Source: Allomyces arbusculus
Lineage: Eukaryota; Blastocladiomycota; Blastocladiomycetes; Blastocladiales; Blastocladiaceae
NCBI GenBank assembly: GCA_027604705.1
Contig: JADHYV010000016.1
Location: 62,001-126,000, forward strand
Length of the DNA stretch: 64,000 nt
Direction: 5' to 3'
This document shows, piece by piece, positions 45,946 through 55,966 of this stretch. Both the position numbers and the translations under genes were made by a program. Below the pieces are notes generated by a model, which did no database searches, was not told the DNA's origin, and worked only from the letters and a program-made list of their open reading frames with translations. Numbering within the stretch: the stretch's first letter is position 1; each line of letters begins with the position of its first letter.

Positions 45946-48315
45946 ATGATGGTTACCGCACCGGACCCGCAACCGCCACTGCCTCCGACGCCGCGCTCGC
46001 CTGCACTGCCGCCAATGCCGGTGTCGCATCGCACCGCCGCGTGCCTCGTCGCCCTGCCCGCTGAACTGCTGCGTCTGGTTGCGCTTTACGTGCGCAGCGC
46101 CGACCGTGGCGCCGCCAACCGCGCGCAATCGCCGTCTAACTGCGTGCCGCTCGCATGGACGCCCTGTGCCACGAGCGCCGCCGCCAGGCAACCGGTGCCG
46201 GCGACCACGCTGGTCGCGCTGCGACGCACCTGCCGCACAATGCAGGCCGTCGTCGACGGTGTGCTGCATTGGCACCTTGACGTCGAGTTCACACACGACC
46301 AGTTCGAGTTTCTCCACGTCGAACCGGTGGGCGTGACATTGGCGCGAGCCAGTGCGCGACCAGCTGAGCGCGGTGTGGGCCAATTCTCGGTGCTCAACCT
46401 CGGCACGGGCAACCCGCCGTCACCGCGAAACCCGAATGACGAGAGAGTGCTGCGACCTTCCGTCTTTGCGCTCTATGGGAGAGCGGGCGCGCGCCGCGTC
46501 GTGCTCAACGACGTGCGTTCGTTGGCCATTGGGAACCCGAGGCAGTGCGCGCTGCCCGTCGGTGCGCTGGATGTCGACGTGCCGGTGCAGCTCTCCAACA
46601 TGCTGGGATGGTTCCCTTGTCTCTCGACTCTCGCCGTGACCGTGCCGATCAATGCCCACGCGCTCGCCTACGCGCTCGAGCAGCCGGGCTCGACTTTGAC
46701 GACACTGACGGCCAAGATACTACCCGGCGGCGCGTGGGACAAGATCGCACCCAAGATGAGCCTGCCGCAGCTCCGCCACCTCGACCTCACCATTGTGGCA
46801 AGAGATGACGAGGATGGCCTGTACCACGTCGCCGATGCTGATGCCGACGCAGCCGCCGCGGGCACCGACGTCCGCGCGCTTCCCCTGACGCCGCAACTGC
46901 TGCGCCTGCGCGTCGCTGCGCCCACCATCCACGCCGATCTCGTGCGCGTGTACATTGCGCGCGTCGCTGCGACCCTGCAGCGACTCGAACTCGATGGTGA
47001 CGTGATTGACCTACCTGCGGTCGCGCACTGCGTCCCGGCGTGGCCGGTGCTGCGCGAAATCATTGGCGCGACGGCATTCCAGACTGCGGTCATGGCCGCG
47101 GCGGGCCCGGCGCCCGCGTCGCCGCTGGTCGACTCCGCCGTCAACCCGCGCAACATTTTACCAGCGCTGCGCAGCATCGAGTACAAGCCGTGCGACTCGC
47201 TGACCGCGCCCGTCGCGCCAGCCCTAACCATGCCACTCACGGCCCTCTCGAAAATCATTCTTTGGGACGCCGAATTGCCCAAATCCTTTCTCGACACGCT
47301 CCCGACGGCCGCACCCAACCTCACGCACTTGGACCTCTTCTGCTGCCGCGCCGCCGACTCGATTGACCCGGACCACGTCACGCCAGACGACTTTCTCACC
47401 TTCCCGTCGCTGCGGAAACTCGGGATCGGCGGGACTGTGCTCATGCAGTACCTGATCCTCACGGTCACAGCGCCCGTCTTGGACCACCTGGAAATCTGCG
47501 TTAACGCGCGCCCGATTGTTCCAGACTTGCCGTGGCCGTCGCTCACAGCCATCATCGTACTCAACGCCAACTGTCCCGTTGGAATTCGTGCCGACGCGCT
47601 CGATTCGCTGGCGCACCTGAAAACCCTGCGCTTGCTCCCGGACGTCGAGTGGGTCGATGGCTGCGCGCCGGTCTTACCGTCGTTGACGAACTTGACCGCG
47701 ACGACCACGACCCTCGCGACGTTGACCCCGCCTCGGTTACGGACCGTGACCGCGTCGAGTACCAGCACGACGCCCCTCAGGACCGTTCCGCCAGGGGTGC
47801 GGCATGTGACGGCGCCGGTGCTGGATGCGAAGCTTGTGGAACAAATGTCGCAGAACTCGACGATCCAGTCGATGACCGCGTCGTATATCGACCCGGGTAC
47901 CGAGACGAACGCGTTCACGCTCGAGTACGCTCCGCAGCGCGCGATCTGGTCAGTCCTGCCGCGGATGACGTGCACGCGGCCGATTGCCGACCAATTGACC
48001 GTGCAGGTCGCGCACATCAACGACGTCGCCGAGGCCGTGCGCGAGATTTCCGCGGTGGCCGCGTGGTGGCGCACGGCTACGAGTGCGTGGCCGCGGTCTG
48101 ACAAGGGGGTACTGCAGTACCCTGTCGCGGTGGCGATCGGGGACGCGGTGGATCCGCGGGTGGGTGCGGAGTTGTTGGATGTGTTGAAGCGAGAGAGGGT
48201 GCTGGATCTGATTTCGGTGCCCGTGGTGGCCGCGAATGAGTTTTGTGTCGTCACAGCGGGAGTAGGAGCGGCGGGGAGGTGCCGCAATGGCGGTACGACA
48301 GCGCATCCGGTTTAG
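45946..48315 (+). CDS. F-box/LRR-like protein B
   Basis: 789 aa from the ATG at 45946 (context CCGCCATGATGG; a second ATG follows at once). The frame is open upstream to 45442 without a better start. F-box at about residues 30-110: CLVALPAELLRLVALYV ... TLVALRRTCRTMQAVVDGVL. The LRR-like body includes FPCLSTLAVTVPINA, LPQLRHLDLTIVARDD, APNLTHLDLFCCRAADS, FPSLRKLGIGGTVLM, APVLDHLEICVNARPI and LAHLKTLRLLPDVEWVDG. The segment LRLLPDVEWVDGCAPVL resembles gene A's LHLSHDIEWMGGTAPLL, so A and B are paralogues with the same plan (F-box, LRRs, C-terminal alpha/beta tail). Expected to act as an SCF substrate receptor; target unknown. It is intact although it sits 1.5 kb from the CpG-depleted pocket. 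Confidence 0.75.
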   Translation: MMVTAPDPQPPLPPTPRSPALPPMPVSHRTAACLVALPAELLRLVALYVRSADRGAANRAQSPSNCVPLAWTPCATSAAARQPVPATTLVALRRTCRTMQAVVDGVLHWHLDVEFTHDQFEFLHVEPVGVTLARASARPAERGVGQFSVLNLGTGNPPSPRNPNDERVLRPSVFALYGRAGARRVVLNDVRSLAIGNPRQCALPVGALDVDVPVQLSNMLGWFPCLSTLAVTVPINAHALAYALEQPGSTLTTLTAKILPGGAWDKIAPKMSLPQLRHLDLTIVARDDEDGLYHVADADADAAAAGTDVRALPLTPQLLRLRVAAPTIHADLVRVYIARVAATLQRLELDGDVIDLPAVAHCVPAWPVLREIIGATAFQTAVMAAAGPAPASPLVDSAVNPRNILPALRSIEYKPCDSLTAPVAPALTMPLTALSKIILWDAELPKSFLDTLPTAAPNLTHLDLFCCRAADSIDPDHVTPDDFLTFPSLRKLGIGGTVLMQYLILTVTAPVLDHLEICVNARPIVPDLPWPSLTAIIVLNANCPVGIRADALDSLAHLKTLRLLPDVEWVDGCAPVLPSLTNLTATTTTLATLTPPRLRTVTASSTSTTPLRTVPPGVRHVTAPVLDAKLVEQMSQNSTIQSMTASYIDPGTETNAFTLEYAPQRAIWSVLPRMTCTRPIADQLTVQVAHINDVAEAVREISAVAAWWRTATSAWPRSDKGVLQYPVAVAIGDAVDPRVGAELLDVLKRERVLDLISVPVVAANEFCVVTAGVGAAGRCRNGGTTAHPV

Positions 48316-50059
48316 ATATGAGTTGATTTTTGGTGTTTTGATTTGTTTTTGGTTTCGTTCGAAGTGTGAATGTGATGCATGGATTGTTTTTTGAACATGA
48401 TGGCCATCTCTTGTCGGTTTCACGAGAAATGCTTCTCATGACTTGCAGTGCAACTCGGAATCCTCTGCCGCCACGCTCGCCGCAATGTCAACTTCCTAGC
48501 CAAACACAAACCAGCGCGGGCATGATGGCCAAGTGTACCTCAAATCGACCATCTTGGCGCAACATACAACGATGGAGAGGGAGAGGCCCTTGGGCGCAGT
48601 CACGATTTTCCGCTGAGACGACCAACAAATTGTCAAGACATTACTGACACTGACGATTGCAAACAGACATCACACGTTTGCTCATCTTATGGGACATCTC
48701 CGTTGATGAAAAATATTCGGACAGTGCAGCTAAATGCGGGCCATGAACTGCCAGCCATTCATCGCGTCCAAACCGCTCAAATCTCCGAGGTAATGACGAA
48801 AGTTGACGTTTGGAGTTTCATCTTTCCCATTCGCACCCTAAATTTCGACGACCCAACCTCTGGGAAACCGCCACCGTCATTCATAGAACCAACCATCGGC
48901 GTTACCTGAGGGAATCGATGCCATCAGTGCAACGGCGGCCTGTGCCATAAAGGTCGGCATTTTTGTTTGTCGCGCGGCCGCACAGGGACTCATCAGCGCG
49001 AGCGGCGCGCTTCGTCGATAAATCGTTTCACCTTGCTGCGTTGGTGTCAGAGAGGGGCTGGCTGTCAGCGTATGATCGCTGCGATATAATGCATCTACTG
49101 GACCGAAACGTACGAGGTCCGCGCGAAGAACAGTTTCTCTTTCTACTCTTACCAGTTTTTCTCCTTGAAAAGTTCCGATAATGACCACATTTCAATGTGG
49201 AAACCCAAGTTTGAACGACAGATAACTATCTCCACCAACCAGCCAGTCGCCAGAAGCAATGGAGAGAATACAAATACATAGCAGCCCATCGAGTGGCTCT
49301 CGTCCTTTGCTTGCATCTAACAAGCGTTGCAGAGCACCGCGACAGCAACCAGAATCACACCCGCCGTCTGCGCACGACTTCAGGATACCAAAAGCCTTCC
49401 ACGACTTTTCGACTCAGTATGGCTGCCTAGCTAAAGGCATGATTTCCAGAAAACGTAATCCGACTATGACCACTTCGTCACAATCAGACGTTCACGCGCA
49501 TCGATCAACGAGTGTCAAACCTAATGACTTGCAACCCGTTCCGACTTGAATAAAGGAGGGACTCAAAATGATACGGGCTGGCGACTTGAAGGCTCACAAT
49601 GGCGGCAGCTCAATATTGGAGCCAGGACCCTCAACGTTTCTGCACAAGCGCTTTTTGGCGATCCAACCAACAAATGCTCCCACCGTTCCTTGTACCATTG
49701 ACGTGCCCACAGAACTCGTCGCCATCATTGCGATGGCCGACTTCGCGCGAATATAGAGGAAAACGGTCAACAATAGTTGATTTTTGACACGCAGCACGGC
49801 ACCAGAACCGGTGTGGGCCTGCGCGTCGCGAGCTTCAAGGCTCCTGTCTCGGCGGTCAAGGTCGTGGAACCGCTCGGCGCTGTTCCGGCGCAGTGGGCTT
49901 GCTCTTGAGAAGTGCTCGTTGCAAGCAGATGTGAATGACCATACCAGTTTGCGTCTAGACCGAGCATGCCACTGAAAGCGTGTCTGTATCGCATCTCACT
50001 GCACTCATTCTGTTCTACGCGTTGAGCATTGCGGAAAGGTCTTGGTGCGGATTTGCGAA
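48316..50059. other. Intergenic region downstream of gene B, no gene recognised
   Basis: Several short frames on both strands (e.g. 48877-49188 minus, 49259-49549 plus) show no domain and no convincing splice pairs. The right end may contain the C-terminal debris of the broken gene B copy. Confidence 0.35.
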
Positions 50060-51070
50060 TGTTTGGCTCATTTTCCGGGTCGGCAGTGTGCTTGTGTCAA
50101 TGGAACTGTCAGCATCAGGAATCGTCAAGGAAACGAGCGACGGCCATGGTAAATCAGCTTCCATAACCCCGAGTCATTCATCCGGCCCCTTTTCGAAATA
50201 GATCTCGAGGCTCTGAAGTACCGGCGCGGTCAGCGTTTGGTACAGTAACGGCGAAATATTTGAGTCAACGCCGAGGGCTTGCAGCTCCCCAAATACAAGC
50301 AATGGGACCGAGCCCTGGTTGACCGAATCGTCGACGTAGCAGAACTGCAATTCGAGATTTGTGAGATACGGCGCAGTGATGGTCAGACTGTCAAGGAACG
50401 ACAGCGGTATGCCAAAGCCCCACAGAGCGACGATGCATAGAGTTGGGAGTGGCATTGGAGGGAGTGCCAGTGCTGGCATGCGCTTGCTGTAACAGCCTGT
50501 TGCGCTGCCGCGCCTACAATCTGATGCAGTTTCGGTCCATGACACAATGCGCAATGCAGATTGAACACGTCGCCCATGAGCACTGGTCGACACAACGTTG
50601 TAGCAATGCGGGAAATCTACTCGCGCACAAAATTGGCGTGAATTGGGGGCACGGCAAAGCGCAATCGCTATTGCTGCAGCATCAGGACCTGCGGGAGCAT
50701 GCGGATCTCACCGGTCATGGTTGGCTCGTCGTTGTCGGAAAAGACAAAGAAATCCCGGCCCTTGGTGGACACGTCGAGGGAACGCAGCTTTGGCAGAACC
50801 GTTTCCGCGGCAGTTTCGTCCCAATATGCTGCTGATGCGACGACGACCTTGATCGCCAGGCCTGTCAGTGTTGCGCTGAAGAGCCCAATCGCATCAACGA
50901 GTAAAATAGGATGGAGGCCAGCATCAATTTGAAGAGAGGATGGCCGTGGCAGCCACGCAACCCGAGCGCTTGAGCATCTTGCTTGCTGCGTCAGAATAAT
51001 CAAAGAACGTCCAATATGGCACTTTCAGAATGACGAGCGATCGGATTCTGCTCTGTGAGATCCAGTGGCC
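50060..51070 (-). pseudogene. Inverted broken copy of F-box/LRR gene B
   Basis: Minus-strand fragments match gene B in order but in changing frames. SLFSATLTGLAIKVV-like text matches EQPGSTLTTLTAKIL. LPKLRSLDVSTKGRDF matches LPQLRHLDLTIVARDD. LSFLDSLTITAPYLTNLELQ matches KSFLDTLPTAAPNLTHLDLF. TAPVLQSLEIYFEKGP matches TAPVLDHLEICVNARP. DLPWPSLVSLTIPDAD matches DLPWPSLTAIIVLNAN. The F-box and C-terminus are missing or unreadable. It lies about 1.7 kb from gene B in opposite orientation. CpG content is not depleted, unlike the gene A copies at 40-44 kb. Confidence 0.75.
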
Positions 51071-51451
51071 GTGGCGGGTCGAAGCGACTTGAATTGGCTG
51101 ATCGTGTCGCACATGCCTCCTCGAGTGCGATGGAATGGTTTGCCGACTGCAACTTTACCTGTCTCGCAGCTAGCGAGAGACGTGAGCTGGGCGTGCATGT
51201 GTGAGTGAATCTCCTTCAGTCTTTCGCGCCGCGACAATCAACATGCAGCAGCTTCTGCTGCATGTCAAGCAATCGACACCAATCTTCTGCTCTCGACGCT
51301 CCAACTTGCCGCAAACGGTCACGAACAAGTCGAAGTCAGAGGAAACGAGCGTGGCAGGCTGCAACGCACTTGGTCTGCGGCGCCGATGCACGGCCAGTGA
51401 GCCTCTTCTCCAAATCAACCCCAACTCGACGGCCGGAAGCCGCAATCAACC

Positions 51452-53553
51452 ATGAGCGGCCTGTGCGTAGACGCTCTCTACTCTCCCGAGACGAACAGAG
51501 CACAGCGCTGATCGTTTGCCTGTCGCTCAATCCATTAGAGGTCCCGCACGCTCTCGTCCCGCTGGACGCCTTACAACGGGACCGACAGTGCGCCCGTCGC
51601 ACCCGGTCCTCAAGAATAGCAACAGCAGCATTAGCAACTCGGCCAGCGGGGCCAAGGCCAACACGGGCGCGAGCATGGCCGCCACCTACCAGCACGAGCG
51701 CATGCAGGAGCTCGAGAACCTGATTCAGGAACAGAAGAAGACGATTGCCAAGCTGACCGAAGAAAACAAGACGCTGACCGCCGTGCGTTTTCTAACTTCT
51801 CTTTTTTATTTCCGAGACGAGAATTTTCGCGCTCACCTTCCGCTTCGCTTCTCAGATGCAACGCCGCCAGGACAAGGCCATCCAGTCGCTTAACCGCGAC
51901 CAAGGCGACCTGCCCGCGGCCATGGACCAGCTGCGGGACGAGCTGCGCTCCGTTAAGGCGCAGAACAAGAAGTATGTCGAGCGGCTCAACCAAGAGGAGC
52001 GGCAGACGCGCGAGCTGCACAACGAGCTCGTCGCGCAGCGCGAAAAGTCGGACCGCGTCGTGCACCGGCTCAAGGGCGCGCAAGACGACCTACAGGCGCA
52101 GATTCGCTACCTCACTTTGCGCCTCGAGCAGTACGAGAGCGTGTCAGCCGAAGTGGACAAGTCGAGGGTACGTACGGCGTGACAGACGCTGATGAGAAGC
52201 TGGAATAGCCGCTGACGACGCGTCTTTTAGCCGCATGCACGATCGGAAACTACACTGTCGTCCCGCGCACCGCTGCCGGTCGATCGGAGCACGCACAGTA
52301 TGTCGCGAGTCTCGGGTCGGTCCTCGGCCGCGCCCACGGCTTCACGCTCGATCAAGACACCCGCAGACTCGCTCGCAGTCAAGGAATCGCGTGCGTCGTC
52401 GCGGATTGTCGCTGCCATTCCGCCTGAGTCGGCCCCCTCCGACAATTCTCTCTCCACGATTGCACCAGTGCTCGACGAGGACGTGATTTCCGAGTCGGTC
52501 CCCGCGCTTAACACGACCGAGGTCCTGGCCAACCACGACCGGAAGCAGGCGGCGGCACCGCTTTCATCCGCGAGCGAGGGCAAAATTGACCCACCGCCTT
52601 CATTTTCCGCGGCACCCACGGCCTCTACGACTGTTACAACCGCTCCAGTATCCGCGGCGCCGACGGCACCCGCAGTTTCGACGGCATCTACGCTCCCGTC
52701 GGTCCCCGCAGCGGTCTCGCCCGCGGCACCTGCTCCCGTCCAACAACCAGCCACCATGTTCAAGCCCAACCTCGCGGCACGGTCGTGGGCTCCGCTCGGT
52801 CCGACGGTCTCGACTTCCGCTGCCCCTGCGCCGGAAACGACCGTGTCGTCGGCTGCGCTCAACCCCCTTGCCCTTCTCGACAAGCCGCTCGGCGCGTCCT
52901 CGGACGCACTGAACCCGCTCGTTCTCCTCAACAAGCCGCTGGGGACCTCGGCAGTGGCGAATCCGCTTGCCCTCCTCGACAAGTCGCCCGCCGCATCATC
53001 TTCTCCACCCCTTGCCGCATCGACGAAGCCCAGCTTCACAATGTCGCTTCCGACCGGGCTCAATTGGATGACCTCGTCGACGACCGCTCACGTTCCGACC
53101 TCAACGTCATCGGTACCTGACGCGGCGGCTTTGGGGGCTCCAGCGGCACCATCGGCATTCACCGCGTCTCCCGCCACGCGCCCGGCCCCTTCCAATGCCT
53201 CGTTCCTGAACACCGCGACTACGGCGTCGAAACCCTCCGCCGCGCCCGCTCCGGTCACGACACCCTTCACGTCACTTTCGGCGAGTCCGCCTCGCGCGAC
53301 AACCGACGCGCCATCCGCGCTCCCGCTCTTCCTGCGCCAGGACGCGCCCTCGGTTGTGCGGTCCGGGGGTCTCTCATTTATCATCCCCTCAGGTGACGCG
53401 GCACCGAAAGCGGCCGCACCCGCGCGCACCCAACTTATGGCAGGGTCGTCGTTCCTCGACGCGTATGCGCCGTCTTTTGGTGCAGCATCGACCACCGAGT
53501 CGCCGGCGGCCGCAGGGCGGCGGCGGAATGTGGCCGAGACGGGACTATTTTGA
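51452..53553 (+). CDS. Coiled-coil protein with Ala/Ser/Pro-rich repeat tail
   Basis: Not recognised as a known family. Proposed exons: 51452-51462, 51539-51782, 51856-52167, 52231-53553, giving about 629 aa. Exon 1 would be only 11 nt (MSG plus two bases of Leu; context TCAACCATGAGC), spliced through GTGCGT...ATTAG into GPARSRPAGRLTTG. If that is wrong, the first in-frame ATG in exon 2 is at 51675 (MAATYQHERMQEL). Residues about 70-190 are a strong heptad coiled coil (LENLIQEQKKTIAKLTEENK ... YVERLNQEERQTRELHNELV). The C-terminal ~440 residues are disordered and carry imperfect repeats (NPLALLDKPLGASS, NPLVLLNKPLGTSA, NPLALLDKSPAASS). Likely a structural or adaptor protein; location unknown. 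Introns are 63-76 nt with matching phases. Confidence 0.65.
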
Positions 53554-54069
53554 TGCTCAGGGAGAGGAGAGATGACTGGGCTGGACTGGTTCCGAAATGA
53601 TACTTTCGACACACATTTCCGTAAACAATGTTTCATCTTGCAGCAAATTGCATCGCGTTATGATGCCGACTCCGGCACGGCCAAGGTGCTTCCCAGTCCC
53701 CTCACCACCCTCCCACCACGTCGAGCGACAGCGCGAAAAATGACACCAAGTTGGAACGGGAGGAGTGAACGGAGAAATGTTTCGCACAATATCGGTTCCT
53801 CCAAACCGTCGCGTCTTTCTCTCCGAGAAACGGGAACATCACAATGCTGATATGTCACTCGCGTTCAGAAACATAACGCAGCAATCACTATCGACCTTCT
53901 CCACCCGATGAATCAGGCATACTCGACGGATTCGTAGCGACACGCGCATGGCCTCAACACAGCGCTCACGTCGACAGCGACCGCGACAAACGCTCCACTT
54001 TCGCGGCAATACCAGAAAACGCATGGACGTGTATATGGTACAGAGATGGGTTCCTCGTTGCTGCGACTC
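53554..54069. other. Convergent spacer
   Basis: Lies between the coiled-coil gene stop and the COX23 stop, which point at each other. Presumed 3' UTRs. No gene recognised. Confidence 0.4.
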
Positions 54070-54555
54070 CTACTCGAGCTCGCCTCTGTTGGCCTTTTTC
54101 CGCATCACTTGCTGCAAAAGTGGAGAACGAGCGTCACGATGAGTTCCGCCGTCTACAAACCGTGTCCACCTGTCATTGCCGATCCGGAGGAAGAGCACCG
54201 TACCCAAACGCGCTTACAATCTTGATAATCCTGGAAGAGATCGCGGCAAATTTGGCGATCGTAGGAATGGTCCTCGAGGCACTACAGTTGCCGCCAATTC
54301 CCGCAAACACAGTCGAGGGGAAACGAGAGCGATTGAGGCATCGGGTCAGCCGCACGGTCGAACGAGTTGTGCACGAGAAATGAGCAGAGGGACAGGTACG
54401 CGGAATGATGCGCGCGCCTCAGACTTGCAGTAGTCATGCAGCGTAGGGATGCCCTTCTTGTTGGGGTCGCCGGCCTTGGCGACGGCAGCAGCGTTCTCGG
54501 ACGCAGCGCGTGCCGAACCGGATGACGAGGTGGTTGGGAGCGCTGGGCTGGACAT
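54070..54555 (-). CDS. COX23: COX23-like twin CX9C mitochondrial protein
   Basis: Intermembrane-space CHCH protein needed for cytochrome c oxidase assembly and imported through the Mia40 disulfide relay. Three exons on the minus strand: 54555-54400, 54281-54204, 54111-54070, all phase 0, giving 91 aa. The first Cys pair spans intron 1: C-KSEARASFR-C, nine residues between cysteines. The second is C-RDLFQDYQD-C, again nine. The string CLEDHSYDRQIC followed by CKRVWQVMRKK is the Cox23/CHCHD7 signature. The N-terminus is Ser/Ala-rich without an obvious presequence, as expected for Mia40 clients. Introns: 118 nt (GTACCT...CTGTAG) and 92 nt (GTACGG...TTGCAG). Each exon is too short to stand out alone; exact cysteine spacing across a splice junction is the main support. 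Confidence 0.85.
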
Positions 54556-55966
54556 GGGTGGCTGGTTGGACGGAGCGGATGGTCGGTTTTTGCGGCACTC
54601 GAGCGGGAATGCGGGAACCTGGTTGGTTGCGCGGTTGCTGCTTGGATTGATCTCGTTGATGGCAGATGTTGGCAGCCGCGACTTGCGATGTCGGTGGTTG
54701 CGGTTAATGTTGTTCGACTTGGCCGTGTTGCTGCGCGATCTGTTGGTGCGTGCAAATCGCGTGGAACACATGACCGCGGTATGGCGCCTCGCTTTCGTTT
54801 TTTTTCGGTCGGCGCTGTTCTCGCGCGCCTTGCGAAAAGTTTGCCAACCATGCATCTGCCCAAGCAATCACGTCTGGCGACTGGACGCATTCGCCGACGC
54901 AGCACGGCTGCTGCCTGCAGAGGGACGCCCAACCGGCGCTGCTCCAAGCGCGCGCGTCCGTTCACCTCGCGACGCGGCGCGTCGTGTTGTGGACGCGCCC
55001 TGATCTGCTCTCGCAGCATTCGATTGTGAGGACCCGTCGCGCATCCTCGTTTGGTCGGCTTGATCGCGCTCTCCTTCGACGCTCGCTTCGTTCCACGACG
55101 CCGATTGTATGGGCGTGTTTTCAGGAGCTGCTGGCCCGCATCCTGCCTCGCCATGCTCCGCTAGGCCTTGTGGCCTGCCGCCCCACGACACGCGTTCAGG
55201 GCCCACCCGGCGTTCGTGCAAGCCAAGGCCGTTGGATTGGCGGCGAGAACGACGATGGTGCCAACAATGTGCACGCTCGACGTCGCCACCGGTCGCCACC
55301 CGTCTCGCCGCCCGCCCTTCTTTGCTCGCGAGCATGATTATCCCCCCAAGAGACCTGCGCCGGCCCCAACCTTCCATGCGCGTCATCGTCGTCAAGACTC
55401 GGAAAACGCGCGTCCGGTGTCCGCGACGGCGTCGCGGGCGCAGAAGGGGTTGGATGGATGATCACCCACGTTCTGCTCTATCCCCAGAGCTCTCTCTCGA
55501 CGACGACGATTTTTTTTGATGGCGAAGCCGGTCCTTTTGACTGACTGGACTGCGCGATTCGGTCGACTCCGCAACAGGCCGTTTTGTCCGCAACCCGCCG
55601 CTTCGGACGAACCGGAGCGGTGAACGACCGTCCGCTCCCGCCAGCGCGCCAGCATCGCCCGCTTGCTTGCTGCACCCACATGCATTCAATTGTCGCGCCG
55701 CGCCCGGCGCTCACGCGCGTCGTGATCGCGTAGCCCGGTCTTCTCTGCAGCTCGTCCCCGCCCGCTCGCTCACAGGAGTACTTGAAGCCCGGCCCCACCC
55801 GCACCCGCGCGTGCTCTTCCTCCCTCTCACCTCATCTGCTCGTCCGCGACGTCGCTCGGGCTCCCCCCCCCCCCCCCCCCATCACCACCAACCCGTCCAT
55901 CGTCTCCTCTCCCCGCACACCCCCGACCCCGACCACCCAACACCCCCATTTCTCGCACCCACCATC
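54556..55966. other. Divergent 1.4-kb region, COX23 / repetitive coiled-coil gene
   Basis: Lies between the COX23 start and the start at 55967. Open frames on both strands are Arg/Pro/Ala-rich and look like GC-driven chance frames. The right part is C-rich on the plus strand, with a pure C run at 55863-55880. Confidence 0.4.
55863..55880 (+). repeat. Homopolymer run of 18 C
   Basis: Eighteen consecutive C about 90 bp before the start codon at 55967, probably inside the 5' UTR or promoter. On the other strand it is G18, able to form G-quadruplex structures. Length may be affected by sequencing or assembly error. Confidence 0.8.
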
